A DNA stretch of 64,000 nucleotides from Schistocerca nitens (GCF_023898315.1 NC_064621.1:123899521-123963520); one strand, 5' to 3'; shown: positions 43,495 to 54,550, counted from the first letter of the stretch. Notes: generated by a model from the letters alone, not told the origin. Made by a program: numbers and translations.

Positions 43495-44335
43495 ATGTGT
43501 GCATGTTGTGTGCGGATGCAGGAGGAGATGGCCGCAGTTCGCGAACAACTGAAAGCGCTTTTGGCTACGATCAGTCACCTTCTGGTTGCTGCCTCGGGGT
43601 GTAGCGTTGGCAGGGAATCTGGCACATCACGTGGAACATCTCAGGTCTCGCTTGTTTTTCCCATGGGCGCTGCTCCCGAGGCACCGCCGCGATGGATCCG
43701 ACCTCAGCACAGGGCGAGCGGCGGGTGGTAACACGTTCGCGTCACTCAAGGCAGAGGGCCAATGTGGAGACTGAGAGTGGACATGTGGCCTCTCCTTCCA
43801 CAGGCTCCAAGCAGACACAGGAGCGGAGAGGGATTTATCAGTTATTGGGAGCTCCAACGTTATGCGCGTTATGGAGCCCCTTAGTCAGATAGCGTTCAGG
43901 ACTGGAAAGAAACCCAATGTGCACTCAGTATCTCTGCTGAGGAGGGGGCGGGGGGGGGGGGAAGGGGGGATCATCTGAGATGTGGAGGCGGCCTTGCCTG
44001 CGGTATCGAGCGTGCTGGGTGCAGCTGACTGCAAGTTATGGCTCACGTCGGCACCAACGACTCCTGTCGCATGGGTTTGATGCCACCCTCAGTTCATACA
44101 GGCGGCTGGTGGTGGTGGTGAAGACTGCTGGCCTCGCGCACCAGGTGCAAGCAGGGCTCGCAATTTGCAGCATTGTTCCCAGGGTTGATTGGAGTCCTTT
44201 TGTTTGGAGTCGTATGGAGGGTCTCAAGCAAAGGCTTCGTCGATTCTGTGACACTATTGGCTGTATATTTCTAGACCTGCGTTATCGTGCGGCGATTTCT
44301 AGGGCTCTCCTTGATAGAACAGGGATGCGCTAGAC
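43495..44335 (+). pseudogene. CR1-like ORF1 with SGNH esterase domain, frameshifted
   Basis: Starts MCACCVRMQEEMAAVREQLK, a short Cys pair followed by a predicted coiled coil (residues about 10-35). After a frame change near 43730 comes a Ser/Thr/Arg linker (VVTRSRHSRQRANVETESGH). In another frame around 43829-43915 lies DLSVIGSSNVMRVMEPLSQI, matching SGNH hydrolase block I, where GDS is usual. Around 44035-44070 lies VMAHVGTNDSCRMG, the block III HVGTND motif. The C-terminal helix region (GCIFLDLRYRAAIS) runs to 44333. CR1/L2-type ORF1 proteins carry such esterases, thought to act on lipids or chaperone the RNP. At least two frameshifts. Confidence 0.78.
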
Positions 44336-46107
44336 AAAGGAAGCAGCTACTCAGGTAGCAAAGCACTTGTGGAGTGCACGTGAGGGTTTTTTTAGGGTAG
44401 ATGGTAATTTGAGGTGCTCTAATGAACACTCGCCAGTCGATACACAGACAGTGTTCAGAAAAATAGCACTTCGACTCTCAAATTTTATCAGTAAACTATC
44501 GAAATATTCGTAATAAAGTTTCCGAATTTACTACCCTCCAGGAAAGTTCTCGGCTGAAACCCGAAGTGGAAAGTTTGAGGTATTTAACGAGTTGTCGATC
44601 GTATATCGAAAAGACAGATTAGAGGCAGTAGGAGGCGGAGTGCTCATTACAGTTCACAAAATTGTAGTCTCTATTGAGGTCGAAGTTGATTGTGACAGTG
44701 AAGTTATCTGGTCTCGTGTAACAGGTGTAAATGAAATTAAGTTAACTATTGGATGTTTTTACCTGCCACCCGAATCCACTGCGACAGTTCTAGAGTCATT
44801 CAAAATTAGTCTACGGCCAGTAGCGCGTAAATACGCAGATCATGCAATACTAGTTGGAGGCGAGTTTGACCTACCGAATATCGACTGGAATAGCTTCATT
44901 GCGAGTGGTACAGCAGACAGTCATGCGAAATACTTTTGAACACTTTTTCTGAAAATTGTCTTCTGCAGCTAGCTCAGCAGCCCACACACAAAGGAAATAT
45001 CTTAGATCCTTTAGCTGCAAATAGGCCGGACCTTACCGAAAAAGTCAGTATAGAAATGGTGATTGGCGATCATGTTGTCATTATAACAACTAAGGTTACG
45101 AAAGTTAATAAATCAGTCAAGAAGGCTAGGTGAGTGTTTCTACGAGACAGAGCAGATAAGCAGTTGTCAGAATCTCACTTGGACAGTGAACTGACATCAC
45201 GTAGTTCCAGTAAGATGGATATAGAACAATTATGGGCAAAGTTTAAGCAGATTGTAAATCGTGATCTGGAGAGTTATGTGAGGACGAAAAAGACCCACGA
45301 TGGCTTAATAACGAAATCGGAAGATGCTGAGGAAGCAGATGTTGCTGCACTCGCGGTTCAAAAGTGAACGTACAAGTAACGACAAGTCTAGATTAGTAGA
45401 GATTAGCGCGTCTGTGAAAAAATCTACGCGCGAAGCATAAACCGCTACCACCTCACACCTTAGCGAAGGATCTGGCAGAGAACCATAGAAAATTCTGAAC
45501 CTATGTAAAATCGCTAAGCGCGTCTAAGGCTTTCATTCAGTCCCTTGTTGATCAGTCTGATGAGGCAGTTGAAGATAGCAAAACGAAACCCGGGGTTTTG
45601 AATTTCACTTTCAAGAAATCGTTTACGCAGGACAATCGTATAGACATGCCGTCGTTTAACCATCGGACATACTCCCGTATGGACGACATAGTAATAAGCA
45701 CACCTGGCGTAGAGAAACAACTGAAAGATTTGAAAGCAAATAAATCAGCAGGTCCGAATGGAATCCCAGTTTGGTATTACAAGGAGTACTCTACGCCATT
45801 AGCCCATTGTCTAGTCTGCATTTATCGTGAATCTCTCGCCCAGCACCCTGTCCCAAGTCCCCCACTATATGAGAACGGTAGAACAACAGGCGTGCAAAAT
45901 TACCGACGAATCTCCTTAACTTAGATTTGCTGTAGTATCCTTGAACATATTCTCAGTATAGTAAACTTTCTTGAGTCTGAGTAGCTTATGTCCACGAATC
46001 AGCATGATTTCAGAAAGCATCGCTCGTGTGACACTCAGTTTGCCATAACCTCACATGATGTACTGAGAACTATGCATGACGGGCTACAGGCAGATGCCGT
46101 ATTTCTA

Positions 46108-47509
46108 CACTAATGGCCATTAAAATCGCTACACCACGAAGATGACGTGCTTCAGACGCGAAATTTAACCGACAGTAAGAAGGTGCTGTGATATGCAAAT
46201 GATTAGCTTTTCAGAGCATTCACACAAGGTTGGCGCCAGTTGCGACACCTACAACGTGCTGGCATGAGGAAAGTTTCCAACCGATTTCTCATACACAAAT
46301 AGCAGTTGACCGGCGTTGCCTGGTGAAACGTTGTTGTGATGCGTCGTGTAAGGAGGAGAAATGCGTACCATCACGTTTCCGACCTTGATAAAGGTCGGAT
46401 TGTAGACTATCGCGATTGCGGTTTATCGTATCGCGACATTTCTGCTCGCGTTGGTCGAGATCCAATCACTGTTAGCAGAATATGGAATCGAATGGTTCAG
46501 GAGGATAATACGGAACACCGTGCTGGACCCCAACGGCCTCGTATCACTAGCAGTCGAGATGACAGGCATCTTATCCGCATGGCTGTAACGGATTGTGCAG
46601 CCACGTCTCGATCCCTGAGTCAACAGATGGGGACGTTTGCAAGACAACAACCATCTGCACGAACAGTTCGACGACGTTTGTAGCAGCATGGACTATCAGC
46701 TCGGAGATCATGGCTGCGGTTACCCTTGACGCTGCATCACAGGCAGGAGCGCCTGCGATGGTGTACTCAACGACGAACCTGGGTGCACGAATGGCAAAAC
46801 ATAATTTTTTCGGACGAATCCAGATTCTGTTTACAGCGTCATGATCGTCGCATCCGTGTTTGGCGACATCGCCGTGAACGCACATTGGAAGCGTGTATTC
46901 GTCATCGCCATACTGGCGTATGACCCGTCGTGATGGTATGGGGTGCCATTGCTTACACGTCTCGGTCACCTCTTGTTCGCATTGACGGCATTTTGAACAG
47001 AGGACGTTACATTTCAAATGTGTTACGCCCCTTGGCTCTACCCTTCATTCGATCCCTGCGAAATCCTACATTTCAGGAGGATAATGCACGACCGCATGTT
47101 GCAGGTCCTGTACGGGCCTTTCTGGATACAGAAAATGTTCGACTGCTGCCCTGGACAGCACATTCTCCAGATCTCTCACCAATTGAAAACGTCTGGTCAA
47201 TGGTGGCCGAGGAACTGGCTCGTCACAATACGCCAATCACTACTCTTGATGAACTGTGGTATCGTGTTGAAGCTGCATGGGCAGCTGTACCTGTACACGG
47301 CATCCAAGCTCTGTTTGACTCAATGTCCAGGCGTATCAAGCCCGTTATTACGGCTAGAGGTGGTTATTCTGGGTACTTATTTCTCAGGATCTATGCACCC
47401 AAATTGCGTGAAAATGTAATCACATGTCAGTTCTAGTAGATTTGTCCAATGAATACCCGTTTATCATCTGCATTTTTTCTTGGTGTAGCAATTTTAATGG
47501 CCAGTAGTG
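46108..47509 (+). mobile_element. Tc1-like transposon inside CR1 RT (1402 bp)
   Basis: Inverted ends CACTAATGGCCATTAAAATC at left, and reversed CACTACTGGCCATTAAAATT at right, continuing GCTACACCAAGAA. TA at 46106-46107 and 47510-47511. Removing the element and one TA leaves the CR1 frame continuous. Confidence 0.96.
46336..47436 (+). pseudogene. Tc1-like transposase with two in-frame stops
   Basis: One reading frame from ATG 46336 (MMRRVRRRNAYHHVSDLDKG) through 47436 with only two interruptions: TAG at 46681-46683 and TGA at 46921-46923. Both fit C-to-T changes from CAG and CGA. HTH units cover residues about 15-110 (GLSYRDISARVGRDPITVSR). First Asp in IIFSDESRFCLQ, second in FQEDNARPHVAG, Glu in SPDLSPIENVWS, 34 apart (DD34E). 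The usual GGYSGY-type ending is followed by about 19 extra residues to a TAG. Except for the stops it is full length. The TAG is also present in the Tc1 fragment captured at 49000-49167. Confidence 0.92.
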
Positions 47510-48571
47510 TAGATTTCCGGAAGGCGTTTGACACGGTGACTCGTTGCAGACTGTTAACGAAGCTACGAGCTTATGGAACAATTTCGCAGTAGCTCGAAGA
47601 CTTCTTAAGTAACAGAACCCAGTATGTTGTCCTCGACGGCGAGTGTTCATAAGAGACAAGGGTATCGTCAGGAGTGCGCCAGTGAAGTGAGATAGGACCG
47701 CTGTTCTCTAGTCACAAAAATGATTTGGCTGACAGAGTGGGCAGCAATCAGCGGTTGTCTGCTGATGATACTGTGGTGTACGGTAAGGTATCGAAGTTGA
47801 GTGACTGTAGGAAGATACAAGACGACTTATACAAAATTTCTACTTGGCAGCTAGCTATAAATGTGGAAAAATGGAAGCTTGAGGTTGAGTAGGAAGTACA
47901 AACCTGTAACGTTCGGATGCAGCATTGCTAATGCACTGCTTGACATAGTCAAATCGTTTAAATATCTGGGCGTAACGTTGCAAAGCGATATGATATGCAA
48001 GGAGCATTTGAGAACTGCGGTAGGGAAGGTGAATGATCGACTTCGGTTTATTGGGAGAATTTTAGAAAAGAGTGGTTCATCTGTAAAGGATATCGCATGT
48101 AGAACGCTGGTGCGACTTATTCTTGAGTACTGCTCGAGTGTTTGACATTCGTACCAGATCAAACTAAAGGAAAACGTCGAAGTAATTCAGAGGCGGGCTG
48201 CTAGATTTGTCACGGGCAGGTGCGAACAACACGCAAATGTTATGGAGATGCTACGGGAGCTCAAATGGGTATCCCTGGATGGAAGGCGACGTTTCTTTCG
48301 AAAAACACTGTTGTGAAATTAGAACCGGCATTTGAAGCTGACTGCCGAACGCTTCTTCTGCCGCCAACATATACATTGCGCGTAAGGACCACAAAGATAA
48401 GATACAAGAAATTTGGGCTCATACGGAGGCATATGTTGTTGTTGTTGCGGTCTTCAGTCCTGAGACTGGTTTGATGCAGCTCTCCACGCTACTCTATCCT
48501 GTGCAAGCTTCTTCATCTCCCAGTACCTGCTGCAACCTACATCCTTCTGAATCTGCTTAGTGTATTCATCT

Positions 48572-48760
48572 GCCGGCCGGTGTGGCCGAGCGGTTCTAGG
48601 CGCTTCAGTCTGGAACCGCGTGACCGCTACGGTTGCAGGTTCGAATCCTGCCTCGGGCATGGATGTGTGTGATGTCCTTACGTTTGTTAGGTTAAGTAGT
48701 TCTTAGTTCTAGGGGACTGATGACCTCAGATGTTAAGTCCCACAGTGCTCAGAGCCATTT
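48572..48760 (+). mobile_element. tRNA-derived SINE, family A, inside RTE LINE
   Basis: Complete: GCCGGCCGGTGTGGCCGAGC head, box B GGTTCGAATCC, tail AGTGCTCAGAGCCATTT. Flanked by GTATTCATCT at 48562-48571 and 48761-48770. Confidence 0.96.
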
Positions 48761-48980
48761 GTATTCATCTCTTGGCCTCCCTCTACGAGTTTTACCCTCC
48801 ACGCTGCCCTCCAGTACCAAATTGGTGATCCCTTGATGCCTCAGAACATGTCCTACCAACCGATCCCTTCTTCTAGTCAAGTTGTGCCACAAATTCCTCT
48901 TCACCCCAATTCTATTCAATACCTCCTCATTAGTTATGTGATCTACCTATCTTATCTTCAGCATTCTTCTGTAACACCAC

Positions 48981-49351
48981 AGTCCGCAGCTCGTGGTCGT
49001 GCCTGCCTGTGATGCAGCGTCATGGGTAACCGCAGCCATGGTCTCCGAGCTGATAGTCCATGCTGCTACAAACGTCGTCGAACTGTTCGTGCAGATGGTT
49101 GTTGCCTTGCAAACGTCCCCATCTGTTGACTCAGGGATCGAGACGTGGCTGCACAATCCGTTACAGCCTCGCTTCCCACGCCCGGGTTCCCGGGTTCGAT
49201 TCCCGGCGGGGTCAGGGATTTTCTCTGCCTCGCGATGACTGGGTGTTGTGTGATGTTCATAGGTTAGTTAGGTTTAAGTAGTTCTAAGTTCTAGGGGACT
49301 GATGACCATAGATGTTAAGTCCCATAGTGCTCAGAGCCATTTGAACCATTT
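48981..49351 (+). mobile_element. Chimeric SINE (family B head split by a Tc1 fragment)
   Basis: Target copies TGTAACACCAC at 48970-48980 and TGTAACATCAC at 49352-49362 bound the whole unit. It opens GCAGCTCGTGGTC, the family B head as at 13398. About 168 bp of Tc1 sequence then replaces the next dozen bases, and the head resumes at TCGCTTCCCACGCCCGGG with box B GGTTCGATTCC and the shared tail. Confidence 0.88.
49000..49167 (-). pseudogene. Captured Tc1 transposase fragment within a SINE
   Basis: The reverse complement matches 46586-46750 of the nearby Tc1 almost base for base, with about half a dozen differences, and includes the same in-frame TAG (CGACGTTTGTAGCAGCATGG). It lacks Tc1 termini and TA flanks, so it did not arrive by transposase. 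Confidence 0.9.
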
Positions 49352-49763
49352 GTAACATCACATTTCGAAAGATTCTATTCTCTTCTTGTCCAAACTATTT
49401 ATCTTCCATGTTTCACTTACATACATGGCTACACTGCACACAAATACTTTCAGAAACGACTTCCTTACACTTAAATCTATACTCGATGTTAAAATTTCTC
49501 TTCTTCAGAAACGCTTTCCTTGCCATTGCCAGTCCACATTTTATATCCTCTCTACTTCGACCATCATCAGTTATTTTGCTCCCCAAATAGCGAAACTCCT
49601 TTACTACTTTAAGTGTCTCATTTCCTAATCTAATTCCCTCAGCATCGCCCGACTTAATTCGACTACATTCCATTATCCTTGTTTTGCTTTTGTTGATGTT
49701 CATCTTATATCCTCCTTTCAAGTCACTGTCCATTCCGTTCAACTGCTCTTCCAAGTCCTTTGC

Positions 49764-49890
49764 TCTGTTTGTGAGTGATACAGGAAAGGAAATTACTAGT
49801 AGTAGTACAGGGTGCCCTCCGCCACGCACCGTACGGTGGCTTGCCACTTGCCGTGTGTCTATGTAGACGTACTGGTAGATGTAGTAACAA
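49764..49890 (+). pseudogene. 3' end of the CR1-like LINE, right of the RTE insertion
   Basis: AACAGGAAAGG-like sequence, then ACAGGGTGCCCTCCGCCACG, CACCGTACGGTGGCTTGCCA and GTAGACGTACTGGTAGATGT, the diverged 3' tail of the CR1-like family. It completes the LINE interrupted at 48434. Confidence 0.85.
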
Positions 49891-50499
49891 TGAGTTTGGC
49901 TGAATGAGTGAGTGAGAAAGGACAACTTGGAGTGCATCGGTACGAGTGACTTACAGCGATGGACTAGTGAGTGTGAATTATTTACACTTAAGGGAGCTTG
50001 TGGGAGTTTGAGGTAAGTTGCATACTAAAAAAGGCGCGAATATGTTCAAGTGCCAAAATTTTAGAGAAAATTTTAAAGGTGTTGAGGAAGGTAGAGTGAG
50101 GCAGCTGGTAGTCACGTTTGAGTCTATTAAAATGAAAAGAAATATATTCGCATTTCTTTTGGCTCCGATAAGAGAATTTGTTCCGCTGGTAATGCATAAT
50201 CGAGACTTCAAAAGATAATAATGCAAACTTCAAATGAATTCATAGAATGACTTGATGAATGGACAGTAAAATAAAGAAGCTTAGTGTGCGTCGTTGAGAG
50301 CATTGTGCCTTGTATATTATCAGGTTTGACCTAATGCTATAGTGTACGATACGAAATGCATGCATGCATGTCCAAAACAACATTGCATTGTAATTCGGAA
50401 TAACACAGGCACTGCAATTTCGATACTGGGCATGCGACTTTCACGGTACGGGAATATACATAATGGATGTACGAGTAACAGGTTGTAGACATATGGTTA
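49891..50499. other. No recognisable gene
   Basis: AT-rich sequence with an alternating ATGCATGCATGCATG palindrome at about 50356-50370. The frames near 49978-50233 lie antisense to each other and have no motif. Confidence 0.6.
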
Positions 50500-50690
50500 A
50501 TGACATATGGAAATTGAGGCCTGGCCGTGAGTCGTGCACAGATAGCCAAATGGTGAGGCGACCGCTCGTGGTAAACGGGGAATCCGGGTTCGAGTCCCAG
50601 TACGGCACAAATTTTCAGTGTCGTCATTCCACTATACAGCTGATGGGTGTCCATATTCGTAACTGCGAATACATCCGATGTACCGGTTTG
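50500..50690 (+). mobile_element. tRNA-derived SINE, family G
   Basis: Head GTGAGTCGTGCACAGATAGC with box A TAGCCAAATGG and box B GGTTCGAGTCC, ending TACGGCACAAATTTTCAGTG and a body with TACAGCTGATGGGTGTCCAT. Borders are approximate; no clear target duplication found. Confidence 0.7.
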
Positions 50691-50721
50691 GCAGTGAAAA
50701 ATGGACGCCCAATGCAGAAAA

Positions 50722-50912
50722 AAATGGTTCAAATGGCTCTGAGCACTATGGGACTTAATTGCTGAGGTCATCAGTCCCCTAGAACTACTTAAACCTAAGT
50801 ACACTAAGGACATCACACACATCCATGCCCAAGGCAGGATTCTAACCAGCGACCGTAGCGGTCGCGCGGTTCCAGACTGTAGAGCCTAGAACCGCTCGGC
50901 CACTCCGGCCGG
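50722..50912 (-). mobile_element. tRNA-derived SINE, family A
   Basis: Box B is mutated (GGTTAGAATCC on the - strand), and the AACTTAGAAC block is shortened. Flanked by CAATGCAGAAAA ending at about 50721 and CAGTGCAGAAAA from 50915. Confidence 0.93.
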
Positions 50913-51139
50913 CCCAGTGCAGAAAACCATTGCAAAATTATACGTTGCTCGTGGAATAACGGTGAAACGCATATTGCAGATTACTTGAGAACGAGGGAAA
51001 AGATTAGCTTAGGGAACAGGCTAGAGTGGAAGTGTGATAGGTTAATGGAAGTACAGATGTAGCTACGCGGATTGATGTTAGATGGACCCCCAGATGTTCT
51101 TTCAGCTTGCCGAAGAGTTGGAAATGACATGTTGTAATA

Positions 51140-52496
51140 CAGAGGGATCCAAAAAAATGTATCCACTGTTTAAAGTTCATAACTGGCAAAATAACTGACG
51201 GTCTCATCTTTGGTAGTGTAATATTTTGTAGTTCCGGCAATCGCCACACAAGCGTTGTATTGCGTTGTTTTGTTTTGTCAGATGACAGTCGCCAGATAGT
51301 CAGTGTTTTGTTCTTAGTTGCACCTAGTTACTCGAGTAAACATGGCTGGCGCAAGGCTTACATTCGATGAAAGGAAGTCAGTTTTGAAGTAGTATTTTAA
51401 GTACGAAAACATTCGCAATGGCGAAACGAGTATCTAACAGAGCCTCCGACACGTTTAACGATTCGTCGTGTTCGAGACAAATTTGAAGCCGAAGGCTGTG
51501 TTAAAGATGTACACAAACAACGATCTGGACGTCCTGTAACAGTAACAAGTCCAGCTAACTCCCGCCGTGTGTTACAACAATTCACTCGCTCACCACAGAA
51601 GCCTGTGAGACAGTGTGCCCGTGAAACTGGATTGAGTCGCTCAAGTGTGTGGCGATTTTGAAGACAGCAAAGTGGAAGTACTACACCCCACGATTGCTAC
51701 ACGCAATGAACGAGGACGACCCACATCGTAGAATGGAGTACTGCTAGTGGTTTACTAACATGGTGCGCAACGATGAAGAGTTTGCAGAGATGATTGTGTG
51801 GTCTGATGAGGCACAGTTCAAACTCAATGGTACAGTAAATCGCCACAATTGCATCTACTGGGCCGCCGAAAATCCGAACGACCATGTAGACAAAGCCGTG
51901 AATTTGCCAGGAGTAAATGTGTGGTGTGGGTTGTCTTACCGGGGCTTGATTGGGCCATTCTTCTTTGACGGCACAGTTACCGGTGAGGTGTACCTTCAGA
52001 AGCTTCAGATATCCATTTTAGCTGCCATCCGAAACTTGTATGGAGACGGAAGAGTTTACTTTCAACAAGATGGTGCCCCAGCCCACCACCAAAATCGTGT
52101 TAGGGCGTATCTCGACCTACCAGGAAGATGGATAGGCCGTAGAGGTGCTGTGAATATCCACTACGTTCCCCAGACCTAACTCCCCTGGACTTTTACCTGT
52201 GGGAAACACTAAAGGACGTTCTTTATCGACAAAAGCCACGCACATTGGATGAACTTCGAGAATCCATCGTACATTCATGTGCAAATATCCAACTGAACAT
52301 GTTGCAGTCAGTAGTTCGTGCTGCAGTTCGGCGCATCGTTTGTGTGTGGTTGTTAATGGTGACCATTTCGAACACCTACAGTGATATTTTTAAGTTGGAC
52401 TTTAAGCTATACTTTCACCAAAAATGAGACAACTCCGTCTATTAGTTTGCAAGTTATGGACTTTTAAACAGTGGATATATTTTTTGGACCCCTCTG
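51140..52496 (+). mobile_element. Tc1/mariner-superfamily transposon, DD39D-like (1357 bp)
   Basis: Inverted ends CAGAGGGATCCAAAAAAATG at left and reversed CAGAGGGGTCCAAAAAATAT at right, then TATCCACTGTTTAAA on both. TA at 51138-51139 and 52497-52498. Carries a decayed transposase. Confidence 0.93.
51342..52430 (+). pseudogene. DD39D-like transposase, decayed
   Basis: Opens MAGARLTFDERKSVLK at 51342 with an early TAG. Frame changes follow; DNA-binding sequence LTIRRVRDKFEAEGCVKDVH (51448) and GRPVTVTSPANSRRVLQQFT are clear. The catalytic part at 51760-52179 has Asp in IVWSDEAQFKLNG and Asp in YFQQDGAPAHHQNRV. One frameshift near 52150 precedes SPDLTPLDFYLW with the third Asp. Counted across the shift, the last two are about 39 residues apart, unlike mariner (34). 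The C-terminus runs to about 52400. Inactive. Confidence 0.85.
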
Positions 52497-52499
52497 TAT

Positions 52500-52929
52500 C
52501 TGGACTCTGTGGCACATCAGCAACACACTCGTCTGTGCGGCCTCGGCCAACTTGTTGGCTCCACTTCACCACGACTCGACGCGACATAGCATTTTGTCCG
52601 TATACCGCCAAAATTTCACTGTGAATGTGCGTGCAGTTTTGACGGTTTGTCTACAAGAACTGTGCTGTCCCGCGTAATTCAGCTCTGATGTACGTTTCCA
52701 GTTGCTGCGCCATTTCTCTTAGACGCTGCCGTGCATCTGTTGCCAGTACTGCAGCAGAATTATGCCTGTTGGACTCCCGGAACGTTTACTCCTCTCAGAC
52801 AACGCGTTGCTCTTGTTGCGTAATGGTCTTAGCGTGGAACGACATGTGTAACTTACTTTCTGAAGTCCCTACGTATAACTTCAGACTATTTTACTTCTTT
52901 TCTCAAATATTACGTGGCGTGTTTTTTAA
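52500..52929. other. No recognisable gene
   Basis: Mixed sequence between the DD39D-like element and a mariner relic. Short frames on both strands have no motif. Confidence 0.55.
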
Positions 52930-53317
52930 ATAAATACCGTTTTTAAACTAAAAAATGGCGTGCTAAGATATCTCAATAATTTTTGAATACCCTCCTCATA
53001 GAAGTCTGCCGCCTGACTTGTCAACCACTGCATCACCACCGTTTTGACTTCTTCGTCGTCTCGAAGACGCTGACCGCCCAGGTGTTTCTTCAAGTGCAGG
53101 AACAGATGGTAGACACTGGGCGCAAGATCGGGGCTGTACGGAGAATGATCTAGAGTTTCTCATCGAAAAGATGTGATGAGATCTTTGGTCTGATTCGCCA
53201 CATGCAGCAAAACGATGCCCTTGCTCAACTTTCATGGACTGATGCTTTGATTCAAGTGTGACGTAGGCCACCCATGTTTCATCGCCCGTAACAATTTGGC
53301 TTAAGAAATCATCACCG

Positions 53318-53515
53318 CCGGCCGCGGTGGTCTCGCGGTTCTAGGCGTGCAGTCCGGAACCGTGCGACTGCTACAGTCGCAGGTTCGAATCCTGCCTCGG
53401 GCATGGATGTGTGTGATGTCCTTAGGTTAGTTAGGTTTAAGTAGTTCTAAGTTCTAGGGGACTTATGACCACAGCAGTTGAGTCCCATAGTGCTCAGAGC
53501 CATTTGAACCATTTG
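53318..53515 (+). mobile_element. tRNA-derived SINE, family A, inside mariner relic
   Basis: Head GCCGGCCGCGGTGGTCTCGC, box B GGTTCGAATCC, complete tail. Flanked by a perfect AAATCATCACCG at 53306-53317 and 53516-53527. Confidence 0.96.
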
Positions 53516-53683
53516 AAATCATCACCGTCGTTGTGGTATCGCTCAAGGAAAGTCAATGCACTGTCTAAACGTTTCGTTTTGTGCACATCCGTCAACATTT
53601 TCAGTACCTAACGTGCGCACAATTTTCGGTAATTCAAGTGCTCGGTCACAATGCCATACAAATCACTACGAGAAACATTAGGA

Positions 53684-54550
53684 AAGGACCTTGTGGATGA
53701 CATCGGAAGTTCACTGAGGTTTTTTGCGGATGATGCTGTGGTATATCGAGAGGTTGTAACAATGGAAAATTGTACTGAAATGCAGGAGGATCTGCAGCGA
53801 ATTGACGCATGGTACAGGGAATGGCAATTGAATCTCAATGTAGACAAGTGTAATGTGCTGCGAATACATAGAAAGAAAGATCCCTTATCATTTAGCAACA
53901 ATATAGCAGGTCAGCAATTGGAAGCAGTTAATTCCATAAATTATCTGGGAGTACGAATTAGGAGTGATTTAAAATGGAATGATCATATAAAGTTGATCGT
54001 CGGTAAAGCAGATGCCAGACTGAGATTCGTTGGAAGAATCCTAAGGAAATGCAATCCGAAAACAAAGGAAGTAGGTTACAGTACGCTTGTTCGCCCACTG
54101 CTTGAATACTGCTTAGCAGTGTGGGATCCGTACCAGATAGGATTGATAGAAGAGATAGAGAAGATTCGACGGAGAGCGGCGCGCTTCGTTACAGGATCAT
54201 TTAGTAATCGCGAAAGCGTTACGGAGATGATAGATAAACTCCAGTGGAAGACTCTGCAGGAGAGACGCTCAGTAGCTCGGTACGGGCTTTTGTTGAAGTT
54301 TCGAGAACATACCTTCACCAAGGAGTCAAGCAGTATATTGCTCCTTCCTACGTATATCTCACGAAGAGACCATGAGGATAAAATCAGAGAGATTAAAGCC
54401 CACACAGAGGCATAGCGACAATCTTTCTTTCCAAGAACAATACGAGACTGGAATAGAGGGAGAACCGATAGAGGTACTCAAGGTACCCTCCGCCACACAC
54501 CGTCAGGTGGCTTGCAGAGTACGGATGTAGATGTAGATGCAGATGTAGAT
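53684..54550 (+). pseudogene. CR1-like LINE 3' fragment inside mariner relic
   Basis: Open for about 240 codons: RFFADDAVVYREVVTMENCT with the RT catalytic ADD, DAWYREWQLNLNVDKCNVLR, YLGVRIRSDLKWNDHIKLIV and AVWDPYQIGLIEEIEKIRRR, ending at a stop in HTEA where the 18738 copy continues. The 3' UTR and GATGTAGATGTAGATG tail follow. 5'-truncated just before the RT palm. Better preserved than the 43-49.9 kb copy. Confidence 0.93.

Larger units (their letters stand above)
44460..48440 (+). pseudogene. CR1-like ORF2 endonuclease-RT, broken and interrupted
   Basis: Endonuclease start near 44475 (NYRNIRNKVSEFTTLQESS), a deletion, then YRKDRLEAVGGGVLITVHKI (44602), KLTIGCFYLPPESTATVLES and a block with FDLPNIDWNSF (44862), where GGDFN is expected. 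RT begins with LKDLKANKSAGPNGIPVWYY (45724) and an ENGRTTGVQNYRRISLT block (45870), then a Tc1, then FRKAFDTVTRCRLLTKLRAY (47516) and RLSADDTVVYGKVSKLSDCR with the ADD active site (47755). A C-terminal CSSVWHSYQIKL-like stretch and RRAARFVTG (48190) follow. The Tc1 lies between the codons of VFL and DFRKAF with one TA to spare. Several stops; a pseudogene. Confidence 0.85.
48434..49763 (-). pseudogene. RTE-like LINE 3' part, - strand, with two insertions
   Basis: On the + strand it starts GTTGTTGTTGTTGCGGTCTT, the reverse of the CAACAAC tail and 3' UTR seen at 13220-13255. The - strand encodes AWRAASNQSQD (48460), then upstream DAEGIRLGNETLKVVKEFRY and SKITDDGRSREDIKCGLAMA (around 49560-49650) and MNINKSKTRIMEC (49700). 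It is 5'-truncated near 49763, inside the CR1 3' region, where about 30-40 bp of CR1 appear to be missing. Interrupted by a SINE (48572) and a chimeric SINE (48981). Close to the copy at 12000-13255. Confidence 0.92.
42990..49890 (+). mobile_element. CR1-like LINE, long copy with nested Tc1 and RTE LINE
   Basis: Contains 5' UTR-like tandem monomers, an esterase-type ORF1, an endonuclease-RT ORF2, and a 3' end with CCCTCCGCCACGCACCGTAC followed by GTAGATGTAG. A Tc1 (46108-47509) and an RTE LINE (48434-49763) are inserted. Net LINE length after removing them is roughly 4.1 kb. It is decayed by several frameshifts and a deletion in the endonuclease. Confidence 0.85.
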
